From Acidobacteriota bacterium (lineage in GTDB: Bacteria; Acidobacteriota; Vicinamibacteria; Vicinamibacterales; SCN-69-37), in NCBI GenBank assembly GCA_024653875.1, contig JANLHE010000296.1, positions 1 to 5,510 on the forward strand: a DNA stretch of 5,510 nucleotides, written 5' to 3'. The position numbers and the translations under genes were made by a program. The notes under the pieces are model-generated. The model was not told where the DNA came from. It made no database searches and worked only from the letters and a program-made list of their open reading frames with translations. Of the stretch, positions 1 to 5,510 are shown one piece after another (the stretch's first letter is position 1; the number at the start of each line of letters is the position of its first letter).

Positions 1-500
1 AGGTAGTCCCGCAGGCTGCCACCGCGGGACGCGGGTGGAATGAGGATGGTCGTGGTGGCGGTCATCATGTCGCCGCAGTACACCTCGCGCGAGTCCGGCT
101 GCCAGAAGCACACGTGGTCGCTGGCATGGCCGGGCGTATGCACCACGGTGAGCGATGCGTCGCCGGCCCGGACGCGATCGCCGTCGCGCAGCGGATGCCA
201 GCCGGCCTCCGGTCCGTCGAGCCACTTCCACGCCTCAATAGCCGGCCACCGCGCACGCAGCGCCGGGACACCGGAGGCGTGATCGGGGTGGCCGTGCGTG
301 ACCAGCACCCGCGCCAACGCACGGCCCTGCAGGCGCTCCGCGATTGCGTTCAGGTGATCGACGTTCCCGACGCCCGCATCGACCAGCGTCGGCTCGGCGC
401 CGTCCAGCAGATACGTGTTGTTCCCGGGTCCTGTCCAGGTGCCCGGGTTGCCGGCGAGAAAGAGAAAGGGCGACGGGTCTCGACCAGTGGAAAACTCCAT
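1..500 (-). CDS. MBL-fold metallo-hydrolase, LACTB2/glyoxalase II-like (3' end outside window)
   Basis: Predicted soluble metal-dependent hydrolase of the metallo-beta-lactamase superfamily; 166 codons are visible and the frame is still open at base 1. The metal-binding signature THGHPDH gives ligands His69, His71, Asp73 and His74. A second ligand is His125 in HTPGHASDH, and the bridging Asp is Asp144 in YCGDMM. The early stretch GPGNNTYLLDG (residues 24-34), followed by LVDAG, is typical of LACTB2-like and glyoxalase II-like hydrolases; the substrate is unknown. The start is taken as ATG at 500-498. An in-frame GTG at 521-519 would add seven residues, and the frame is open back to the barrel gene's TAG at 542-540. 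No good Shine-Dalgarno is visible. The ATG lies in the loop of a 26-bp inverted repeat and the first nine or so residues are encoded by one arm, so start and expression are uncertain. It is the last minus-strand gene seen, 39 bases after the barrel gene, and could be cotranscribed or separate. Confidence 0.88.
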   Translation of the reverse strand, partial: MEFSTGRDPSPFLFLAGNPGTWTGPGNNTYLLDGAEPTLVDAGVGNVDHLNAIAERLQGRALARVLVTHGHPDHASGVPALRARWPAIEAWKWLDGPEAGWHPLRDGDRVRAGDASLTVVHTPGHASDHVCFWQPDSREVYCGDMMTATTTILIPPASRGGSLRDY

Positions 501-536
501 GTCTGCACCAGAGTTTTCCACAGGTCGAGACCCGTC
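472..536. repeat. 26-bp inverted repeat (REP/MITE-like or regulatory hairpin)
   Basis: Two 26-bp arms, 472-497 and 511-536, are reverse complements at 25 of 26 positions; the only mismatch is A486 opposite A522. They flank a 13-base spacer, 498-510. The element starts three bases after the barrel gene's stop codon and runs into the first codons of the hydrolase, whose ATG forms the end of the loop in the minus-strand transcript. No U-tract follows either arm, so it is not a classic intrinsic terminator. Its length and near-perfect symmetry suggest a dispersed palindromic element or a structure that stabilises the 3' end of the upstream operon. Only one copy is present in the window, so family membership is inference. 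Confidence 0.8.
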
Positions 537-539
537 CCC

Positions 540-1799
540 CTAGAAATGGTACCGCAGCCGCAGGAACCCGAAGTCGCGGCCCGTGAAGCGGCTGATGGTG
601 TCGGTGCCCGCGCCCAGAAACAGGCCGCCGGAGGCCTCAAGCAGGACGTTGTCGGAGACGCTCCACGAGAACAACCCGCGGACGAATCCTGAACGGTCCT
701 CGGGATTCACCACCCCGAACACCCGGGCCAGATACCGCTCGCGCGAGAAGCGCCGATCGATCGACGCGATGACGTTCACGTGGCTTCGCGTGCTCGACGG
801 CGACACGGGCGACCACTCGCGGTGCCAGATCACCGACCCGAACACATGGTAGTCGCCGGCCGATCGATCCACGCCCACACCGGCGTCGAAGGCCTTGCCC
901 TCGACAGGCCCCGTCGGTCCGCTCAGCCGCTTGTCGACAAACCCGGCCACCTCGCCACGGATGGCCCAGTCGCCGCGCACCATCTCCATGTCGCCGGCGA
1001 TCATCGTGAACTTCGGGTACCGCTCAACCAGCTCGCCAACCACGGGCTGCGTCTCGAAGCTCACCAGCCCGAATCCCTCGAACCCCCGCCAGGCGGACAC
1101 GCTCATGTCCACGCGACCGGCGGTGGTCGAAAGGCGGACGCCTGTCTGCACGTGTCGCCACGATGCCCGTGGCGTCTCGCGCCGAACACCCGCCCGGACC
1201 GGCACACCCGCGGGCAGCACCACATCGTTCAGCAGATTGAAAGGCGACGTCGCCTCGTCGAGCCCGTCAAACCGGCTCCGGCGTCCGGGCAGCGCCGCCA
1301 CGGCTTCCAGTGTCGTCTCGGCCGGGAGGAACACCCGGCTGCGGACGAATGCGACAGGCAATCGCGCCTCCGCCCGGCCGTCGAGGAAGAACGTCGCCGT
1401 GTCAATCGGGTTGATCACGTCCGACGGCATGACCTCGTCGAGCCGCCCCCACACGAGTCGGCCGTACCCGGCACGCAGCTCCATCCGCCCGGTGCGCACG
1501 TCCGCCCACGCCTCACGCACCTCGGCATTCGCGCCGTCAACACGCGCGCCGCGATCCGCGACCAGACCTTCGGCGATTCCCTCGAAGCGCAGGCGCAGCC
1601 ATGCCGCCGGTTCCGACGTCACCTCCACCCGCGCGCGTCCCCGCAGTTCACGGGTGTCGTCGCGTTCGGGAAAGACATCGGCCAGCACCGACAGGTCGCC
1701 GTGCACGACGGGCGTGCCGGGCCGGGGCCCTGCGGGCGTCGATGCCTGCGGCAGCGGGCCCTGCGCCAGCAGCGCGGCCACCATCCACCACGCGTTCAT
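540..1799 (-). CDS. Outer-membrane beta-barrel protein, DUF1302/porin-like, partner of RND exporter
   Basis: A 419-residue predicted outer-membrane protein. The N-terminus (about residues 1-20, MNAWWMVAALLAQGPLPQAS) looks like a short signal peptide, although its n-region has no positive charge. The body alternates polar and hydrophobic residues as in beta strands (for example 66-78, 215-240, 277-288, 315-327, 340-362 and 371-395). It ends in FLRLRYHF, the classic BAM-recognised C-terminal strand with a terminal Phe. Residues 111-133 (GYGRLVWGRLDEVMPSDVIN, then PID) match the G-x-x-x-x-WG...DVINP-x-D pattern of DUF1302-type barrels, which are often found beside RND exporters. Its ATG overlaps the exporter's stop codon in ATGA (1799-1796), implying translational coupling. 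An internal ATG at codon 6 is a weaker alternative start. The likely role is an outer-membrane conduit or cargo receptor for the pump; the cargo is unknown. The barrel assignment is firm and the family name is likely. Confidence 0.82.
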   Translation of the reverse strand: MNAWWMVAALLAQGPLPQASTPAGPRPGTPVVHGDLSVLADVFPERDDTRELRGRARVEVTSEPAAWLRLRFEGIAEGLVADRGARVDGANAEVREAWADVRTGRMELRAGYGRLVWGRLDEVMPSDVINPIDTATFFLDGRAEARLPVAFVRSRVFLPAETTLEAVAALPGRRSRFDGLDEATSPFNLLNDVVLPAGVPVRAGVRRETPRASWRHVQTGVRLSTTAGRVDMSVSAWRGFEGFGLVSFETQPVVGELVERYPKFTMIAGDMEMVRGDWAIRGEVAGFVDKRLSGPTGPVEGKAFDAGVGVDRSAGDYHVFGSVIWHREWSPVSPSSTRSHVNVIASIDRRFSRERYLARVFGVVNPEDRSGFVRGLFSWSVSDNVLLEASGGLFLGAGTDTISRFTGRDFGFLRLRYHF

Positions 1800-4123
1800 G
1801 CGCGCGCCACCGGTGCCGCGTGCACCCGCTCGGCGCCAAACAGGTTCGGGAACAGTTTGATCGTCGCGGGCAGGATGAACACTTCCGCCAGGAACGCCAC
1901 GATCATCGTCAGGGCCAGCAGCCCGCCAAACCAGGCGCTGGGCCGGTACTCCGACAGGGCCAGCACCGCGAACGCACAGCTGTTCACGATGGCGGTGGTC
2001 AGCGCGGCCCGCCCCTCATGCGTGGTGGCGGTTTCAATCGCCTCGTCGGTCGTCGCGCCGTTGCGGGTTTCCCGGCGGTACCGGCTGATGAAGTGGATCG
2101 TGTCATCGTCCACCACCCCCAGCGCGACGCTGGCCACCATGACCGTGGCGACGTTCAGGGAGATCCCCATAAAGCCCATCACGCCGAACACGGCGAGCAC
2201 CGGCACCAGGTTCGGTGCGATCGACAACAGGCCGAACCGCCACGAGCGGAACACCAGGAAGATCACCGCGAACACGGTGACGAACGCCGTGGCGAAACTC
2301 GAGATCTGCGATCGAACCAGGTAGTGGTCCAGCGTGCTGAACAGCCTGCCGGAACCCGTCACGGTAACGGTCAGGCCGGAACCCGCGAAGATGTCCTGCG
2401 CCAGGCGATCGGCCGCGGCCACCTGCTGGAAGACCAGGCCCGAACTCATGGACGCCAGCTTCACCGTGACCTGCGCGCGCGAGAAGTCGCTGGCCGCCAT
2501 GCGCTCCAGTTCGGTGCGGCCCTCGTCGCCAAGACCGAACACCAGCAGCTCCTGCGCGATCTCCGCCGACGTCCCGGGCACCATGTACGCGTCGGCGCGG
2601 CCGTCGTTCAACTCGCGGTGCACGCGCTTGACGTAATCGGCCACCGACGTCACCTTCTTCACGAACGGCAGCGCCTTGAGCTCGGTGCCGAGGCGGTCCA
2701 TGCGTTTGAGCACATCCGGCTGCTGCATCGACCCGGGCTCTCCCTCCAGAAACACCTGGAAGGTGTAGATCCCGGACAGCTGGGTATCGATGACCTGCGC
2801 GGATCTGTAGAGCTCGTGTTTCGGGCTGAAGAAATTGATGTGATTGGTGTCGACGCGAAGGTGCGACATGCCCCAGCCGGCCAGCGCCACCAGGACCGCC
2901 ACCACCGCCATCACCGCGCGCGCATGGCGCGTGGAGAACATGGCCACGCGGCGCAGCGGCTCAAGGAACCAGGTCTCCTGCGGCGGCGTGACGGGTTCGG
3001 TCTTGATCCACCCGAGCATGGTCGGCACCAGGACGATGGAGATCGCGAAGTCCACCATCACGCCGACGGCCGACCCCATGCCGAACTCGCGCACCGCCAC
3101 CACCTGGCTGGTGGCCAGCGACAACATCCCGAGCGCGGTGGTCGTGCTCGCGCCCAGCAGCGGCGCGAACAGATTGCGGATCGTCCCGACAAACGCCTGT
3201 TCCCGGGTCAGGTGCCGGCGCTCGATGCCGTAATGCTGGAGGATGTGCACGTCGTCCGCGACTGCCAGCACGACGACCAGCGGGACGATCATGCTGCTCA
3301 GCACGTTGTAGCTGAAGCCGAACAGGTCGTAGAGGCCCAGCGTCCACAGCAGGCTGACGAGGATGGCGGCGAACGTCAGGAGGGTCTTCTTGACCGACCG
3401 GAACATCACGAACAGCGCAAGAAGGGTCAGCGCCAGAATCGGCGGCGTGAACGTGACCTGGTTGTCCAGCGTGACCCGGTTGTACCACTCGGTGATCTCG
3501 AGACTGCCGTTGTAGTGCGCCGCAAACCCCACGGGCAGCTGCCCGTTCACGATGCGACGCACCTGGGCAAGCACCTCGGCCCTGACGTCGTCAATCCGAT
3601 CCTCGTCGAAGAAGAGAATCAGCGCCGTGACGGTGCCATCCTCCGAGATCAGATCGCCGCGAAACAGCTCGTCATCCAGCGCGCGTTGCCCGACGGCGTC
3701 GGGACTGATCTGCTCGAGATCGTCCAGGAGCCGCCGGACTTCCAGGCCCCCGTCATCGTCGGGGCCGGACGGCGGCAGCGCGTCGACGACGGTCGCCGTG
3801 GCGAGGCTGCTGACCCGCCGCACCGCCTGGACGCGTTCGATGTCGCCGCTGATCTTGTCGAGAAAGGCGAACCCTTCCGTGCTGAAGAGCCGCTCCCGGC
3901 TCGGCGCCTGAATCGCGATGATGACCGTGCGCGTGCCGCCGAATTCCTCGCGGAACCGGACGTAGTCCTGATAGACGGGGTCGTCAACGGAGAACCAGGC
4001 TGTCAGGTCGTTGTCGATGGTCTGGATTTGCGCGCGGGGCGCCAGCACGATGGCGCCCAGAACGATGAACCCTGAGAGCCAGAACCGCCAGCGGAAGATG
4101 AACTGCGCAACCCGCTGTGTCAC
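1796..4123 (-). CDS. RND superfamily exporter, MMPL type (COG1033-like)
   Basis: A 775-residue inner-membrane transporter with the duplicated RND plan. There is one TM helix (about 12-28), a periplasmic domain (about 30-220), five TM helices (about 224-370), then the repeat: TM about 402-419, periplasmic domain about 421-604, and five TM helices about 605-753. TM4 carries Asp290-Asp291 in AVADDVHIL, and TM10 carries Asp672-Asp674 in GVVDDDTIHF. These occupy the place of the proton-relay acidic residues of this superfamily. The absence of the larger HAE1 docking domains and the total length fit MMPL/COG1033 exporters, which move lipids and other hydrophobic molecules. The start is GTG at 4123-4121, overlapping the LolA-like gene's TGA as GTGA; a GGAG at 4141-4138 is rather far upstream, so reinitiation is likely. 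It ends with ATGA shared with the barrel gene. The exporter class is confident; the substrate is not determinable. Confidence 0.93.
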   Translation of the reverse strand: MTQRVAQFIFRWRFWLSGFIVLGAIVLAPRAQIQTIDNDLTAWFSVDDPVYQDYVRFREEFGGTRTVIIAIQAPSRERLFSTEGFAFLDKISGDIERVQAVRRVSSLATATVVDALPPSGPDDDGGLEVRRLLDDLEQISPDAVGQRALDDELFRGDLISEDGTVTALILFFDEDRIDDVRAEVLAQVRRIVNGQLPVGFAAHYNGSLEITEWYNRVTLDNQVTFTPPILALTLLALFVMFRSVKKTLLTFAAILVSLLWTLGLYDLFGFSYNVLSSMIVPLVVVLAVADDVHILQHYGIERRHLTREQAFVGTIRNLFAPLLGASTTTALGMLSLATSQVVAVREFGMGSAVGVMVDFAISIVLVPTMLGWIKTEPVTPPQETWFLEPLRRVAMFSTRHARAVMAVVAVLVALAGWGMSHLRVDTNHINFFSPKHELYRSAQVIDTQLSGIYTFQVFLEGEPGSMQQPDVLKRMDRLGTELKALPFVKKVTSVADYVKRVHRELNDGRADAYMVPGTSAEIAQELLVFGLGDEGRTELERMAASDFSRAQVTVKLASMSSGLVFQQVAAADRLAQDIFAGSGLTVTVTGSGRLFSTLDHYLVRSQISSFATAFVTVFAVIFLVFRSWRFGLLSIAPNLVPVLAVFGVMGFMGISLNVATVMVASVALGVVDDDTIHFISRYRRETRNGATTDEAIETATTHEGRAALTTAIVNSCAFAVLALSEYRPSAWFGGLLALTMIVAFLAEVFILPATIKLFPNLFGAERVHAAPVARA

Positions 4124-4938
4124 CGAACGGCGCCGCGCTCCAGCTCGCGTCTGCTGAAGTCCGCCGCTTTCAGGCCCACGTTGTATTCCACCTTCTCCAC
4201 GACAAGCTCCGTGCGGGTGCGCTGGGCTGCGTCGACCATGACCATCTCGAGGATAGTCCAGATGCCGGTCACCCGATCCAGCTTCTTCACGTCAAACGTT
4301 TTCTGGAGCTCATCGCGTTTGTTGTGAATCTCGCCGTGCACCACCACGAAGTTGTCCTTGCGGATGCGCGAGACTACGCGCGGGAACCGCGCGCCGGCGT
4401 CCTTTGCGCGCGACTCGAGGCGGTAGGTCGCGCCGTCTTCGTCCATCAGCGTGTACGTGTAGTCATTGAACTCGCGGCCGCCGATGTCCTCATAGGTGAA
4501 GTCGCTGCCCATGAAACTGTCCTGGGTCTCGTTGCCGGCGATGCGGCGCACGCGCCCGAGCGACGGCAGGTACAGGAAGCGCTCGTCGTCGGCCGCCGGG
4601 TGTTCCCAGACGAGGAAGCCGGTGCCGTTGATGTCGTTGGGATACGTGAAGCGGATCAGCGAACGGTCGCCTGGGACGGGGCGGCCGGGACCGCCCTTGA
4701 GGCTCAGGGTGGTCAGGACGCGCTCGCGGACGCGGCCTTGCCGGTCGAACAACCGCATGCGCATGGTGGATCGCGCGTCCTTGCCGGTCTCGCGGTCCTG
4801 CGCCTGACGCGCCACCCACGTCCCTCTTTCCTGGGGCGTGCGCCCCTGGGGTCCCGTGGTCGCCTGAAGAAAACGCTCGTTCCCGGCCCAGTTATTAAGG
4901 AAGAGAGCTATGAGGAGGAAAGTAACAAGGCGAGGCAT
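4120..4938 (-). CDS. LolA-like outer-membrane lipoprotein-sorting family protein (PF17131-like)
   Basis: A 272-residue exported protein with a signal peptide at about residues 1-19 (MPRLVTFLLIALFLNNWAG: basic Arg3, then a hydrophobic core). The mature part resembles the LolA_like family: RETGKDARSTMRMRLFD (49-65), then DRSLIRFTYPNDINGTGFLV (91-110), then FLYLPSLGRVRRI (121-133) and ETQDSFMGSDFTYEDI (137-152). These proteins adopt the half-barrel fold of LolA, which shields acyl chains in the periplasm, and are often encoded next to COG1033 RND exporters. It is probably the periplasmic carrier or adaptor of the pump. It is the first gene of the operon, and its TGA overlaps the exporter's GTG. 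No strong Shine-Dalgarno precedes the ATG; TAAGA is the best match. It is not canonical LolA, which is shorter (about 200 residues) and not paired with an RND gene. Confidence 0.85.
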   Translation of the reverse strand: MPRLVTFLLIALFLNNWAGNERFLQATTGPQGRTPQERGTWVARQAQDRETGKDARSTMRMRLFDRQGRVRERVLTTLSLKGGPGRPVPGDRSLIRFTYPNDINGTGFLVWEHPAADDERFLYLPSLGRVRRIAGNETQDSFMGSDFTYEDIGGREFNDYTYTLMDEDGATYRLESRAKDAGARFPRVVSRIRKDNFVVVHGEIHNKRDELQKTFDVKKLDRVTGIWTILEMVMVDAAQRTRTELVVEKVEYNVGLKAADFSRRELERGAVR

Positions 4939-5015
4939 TCGGTCTTACGTTGACTAACAGCTTCCGGGGAAAGGAAGCCGTGAGGGTCACTTACAAGTAG
5001 TTGGGCCGGGAACGA
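4877..5015 (-). repeat. 14-bp long-range inverted repeat linking leader and signal-peptide codons
   Basis: TCGTTCCCGGCCCA at 4877-4890 is repeated in perfect inverted form as TGGGCCGGGAACGA at 5002-5015. One arm codes for residues 17-21 (W-A-G-N-E) of the LolA-like protein. The other lies at the predicted 5' end of the operon mRNA. In the minus-strand transcript they could form a 14-bp stem with 10 GC pairs, enclosing the leader hairpin, the start codon and the first 16 codons in a 111-base loop. The repeat is seen directly; the regulatory role is inferred. Confidence 0.6.
4960..4978 (-). promoter_or_regulatory. Leader hairpin upstream of the LolA-like gene
   Basis: GCTTCC (4960-4965) and GGAAGC (4973-4978) form a perfect 6-bp stem around a 7-base loop, in the presumed 5' leader and ending 21 bases before the start codon. 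No U-tract follows, so it is not a terminator. It could be an mRNA stability element or part of a larger leader fold with the 14-bp long-range repeat. A stem this short can arise by chance. Confidence 0.35.
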
Positions 5016-5023
5016 ATGAGCAG

Positions 5024-5052
5024 ATTGTGTGAAATCTTTCACAAAGAGTCAA
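5024..5052 (-). promoter_or_regulatory. Sigma-70-like promoter of the LolA-like/RND/barrel operon
   Basis: Read on the minus strand, TTGACT (5052-5047; 5 of 6 to TTGACA) is followed after exactly 17 bases by CACAAT (5029-5024; 4 of 6 to TATAAT). Transcription would begin near 5017, leaving a leader of about 79 bases. The -10 is imperfect, which fits a regulated promoter. The best support is position and spacing; no transcript data are available. Confidence 0.5.
5028..5043. promoter_or_regulatory. CRP/FNR-type palindromic operator, TGTGA-N6-TCACA
   Basis: TGTGAAATCTTTCACA is a perfect 7-bp inverted repeat with a 2-base centre. It contains both half-sites of the CRP consensus, TGTGA and TCACA, at the canonical 6-base spacing. 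It lies wholly between the proposed -35 and -10 boxes of the minus-strand promoter, touching the -10 box. A protein bound there would most likely block RNA polymerase, so repression of the operon is inferred. It lies about 133 bp upstream of the divergent AsmA-like start and could activate that gene instead. No regulator gene is in the window. Confidence 0.6.
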
Positions 5053-5082
5053 GACTTATTCGCAGATTTCTTCTGTCAATGC

Positions 5083-5097
5083 ATTTGCTGAGCAAAT
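5083..5097. promoter_or_regulatory. Second operator-like palindrome
   Basis: ATTTGCTGAGCAAAT is a perfect palindrome with 7-bp arms and a single central base, in the AT-rich part of the divergent intergenic region. It lies 30 bp upstream of the -35 box of the minus operon and about 78 bp before the AsmA-like start. Its symmetry suggests a binding site for a dimeric regulator. The family cannot be named, and chance is possible for arms of this length. Confidence 0.35.
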
Positions 5098-5175
5098 CGG
5101 CTGATTCCAGCGTCCAGAGGGCCACTGTGCACTACAGCGCCTTCAGGAACGACCGGCCTTGATAGGCTGGGGCCA

Positions 5176-5510
5176 ATGCGCCTCCCGCGGCCAGTGATCC
5201 TCGGTACAGCCACCTTCGCGGCCGCGGTGCTTGTGTGCGTAGTCTTCGTCGCCGTTCGGCTTCGCGATGGCACGGTGAAGCGGCGTGTCACCGCGGCATT
5301 GGCGGACCACCTGAACAGTTACGTGACCATCGACACGCTGTCGGTCAGCATCTTCCCGTCCGTCCGTATCATCGGCACCGGTCTGGTCATCCGCAGGCAC
5401 AACGACCCGCCCGATCGAACGCTCATCACCGCGACGCGTTTTGTCGTCGAACCCGGACTCTGGCGCCTCCTCAAAGGGCGCGCCAGGCAGGTGGAGATGG
5501 AGGGCCTGCG
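5176..5510 (+). CDS. AsmA-like envelope protein, N-terminal part (runs off window)
   Basis: The first 111 codons are visible and the frame is open at the window edge. A short basic N-terminus (MRLPRP) is followed by one hydrophobic segment (about residues 8-27), giving a signal anchor with the rest in the periplasm. The following pattern, VKRRVTAALADHLNSYVTID (34-53), then LSVSIFPSVRIIGTGLVIRR (55-74), FVVEPGLWRLLKGRARQVEM (89-108) and EGL, is the usual opening of AsmA/YhdP-related proteins. In those, a repeating-groove beta structure begins after the anchor and carries lipids between membranes. The family is usually several hundred residues or more, so most of the protein is missing here. 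The ATG at 5176 is preceded by only a weak purine-rich stretch (AGGCTGGGG). It is transcribed divergently from the LolA-like operon and may share its control region. The family call rests on pattern resemblance. Confidence 0.72.
   Translation, partial: MRLPRPVILGTATFAAAVLVCVVFVAVRLRDGTVKRRVTAALADHLNSYVTIDTLSVSIFPSVRIIGTGLVIRRHNDPPDRTLITATRFVVEPGLWRLLKGRARQVEMEGL

Larger units (their letters stand above)
4939..5175. other. Divergent intergenic regulatory region
   Basis: This 237-bp stretch between the divergent LolA-like and AsmA-like genes has no convincing coding sequence. Its middle (about 4985-5100) is clearly more AT-rich than the genes on either side. It holds a promoter facing the minus operon, two palindromes and a leader hairpin, listed separately. 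No convincing sigma-70 promoter for the plus-strand gene was found. The stretch 5098-5175 shows no recognisable motif. Confidence 0.7.

Noticed and set aside
472..540. Intrinsic transcription terminator after the barrel gene
   Set aside because: The hairpin is long and stable but neither strand has a U-tract after it, and the next gene starts inside it. It is listed as a repeat instead.
498..542. Possible readthrough fusion of the barrel and hydrolase, which share a reading frame separated by one TAG
   Set aside because: The barrel ends in a proper C-terminal Phe signal that must be terminal for assembly, and the hydrolase has its own ATG; the shared frame is probably coincidence.
780..2324. 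A 514-codon plus-strand open frame antisense to the barrel and the exporter 3' end
   Set aside because: Low-complexity Arg/His/Pro/Ser-rich translation without domains; it is a shadow of the two well-supported minus-strand genes.
1601..4075. A very long open frame on the plus strand (about 824 codons), antisense to the exporter and barrel genes
   Set aside because: Its translation is rich in His, Arg, Gln and Asp with no recognisable domain, as expected for a mirror frame in GC-rich DNA. The minus-strand frames have clear TM helices, motifs and a C-terminal barrel signature.
4831..4844. GGGGCG-TG-CGCCCC hairpin near the 5' end of the LolA-like coding region
   Set aside because: Short GC-only arms within coding sequence in a GC-rich genome; chance is the simplest explanation.
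4117..4953. A 278-codon plus-strand open frame antisense to the LolA-like gene
   Set aside because: No family resemblance, while the minus-strand frame has a signal peptide and LolA-like motifs and overlaps the exporter start by 4 bases.
5038..5066. Possible plus-strand promoter for the AsmA-like gene starting at TTCACA
   Set aside because: The -35 match is fair, but no acceptable -10 box occurs 16-18 bases downstream.

Overview
This is a GC-rich window from a Gram-negative (diderm) bacterium. It encodes an outer-membrane barrel with a C-terminal aromatic residue, a LolA-like periplasmic protein and an AsmA-like protein. The gene content and style fit Acidobacteriota (for example the Vicinamibacteria), but nothing here fixes the taxonomy, so that is a guess.

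Layout. Four genes lie on the minus strand, read from right to left: a LolA-like envelope protein (4938-4120), a 775-residue RND/MMPL exporter (4123-1796), a beta-barrel protein resembling the DUF1302 group (1799-540), and the first 166 codons of a metallo-beta-lactamase-fold hydrolase (500 to the window edge). The first three overlap by exactly 4 bases at each junction (GTGA, then ATGA), so they are almost certainly one translationally coupled operon. A 26-bp, almost perfect inverted repeat separates the barrel gene from the hydrolase, and the hydrolase start codon sits in its loop. On the plus strand a divergent gene starts at 5176. It encodes the membrane-anchored N-terminus of an AsmA-like protein and runs off the window.

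The 237-bp intergenic region (4939-5175) is more AT-rich than the genes and carries most of the regulatory signal. It has a sigma-70-like promoter for the minus operon, a perfect TGTGA-N6-TCACA (CRP/FNR-type) palindrome lying between the -35 and -10 boxes of that promoter, a second 15-bp palindrome, and a small leader hairpin. A 14-bp inverted repeat could pair the 5' end of the operon mRNA with the signal-peptide codons of its first gene.

Function. A periplasmic LolA-fold protein, an inner-membrane RND pump and an outer-membrane barrel made from one message suggest a trans-envelope route for a hydrophobic cargo such as a lipid, lipoprotein or pigment-like molecule. The divergent AsmA-like gene, from a family tied to envelope lipid homeostasis, fits that theme. 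The cargo cannot be read from the sequence.
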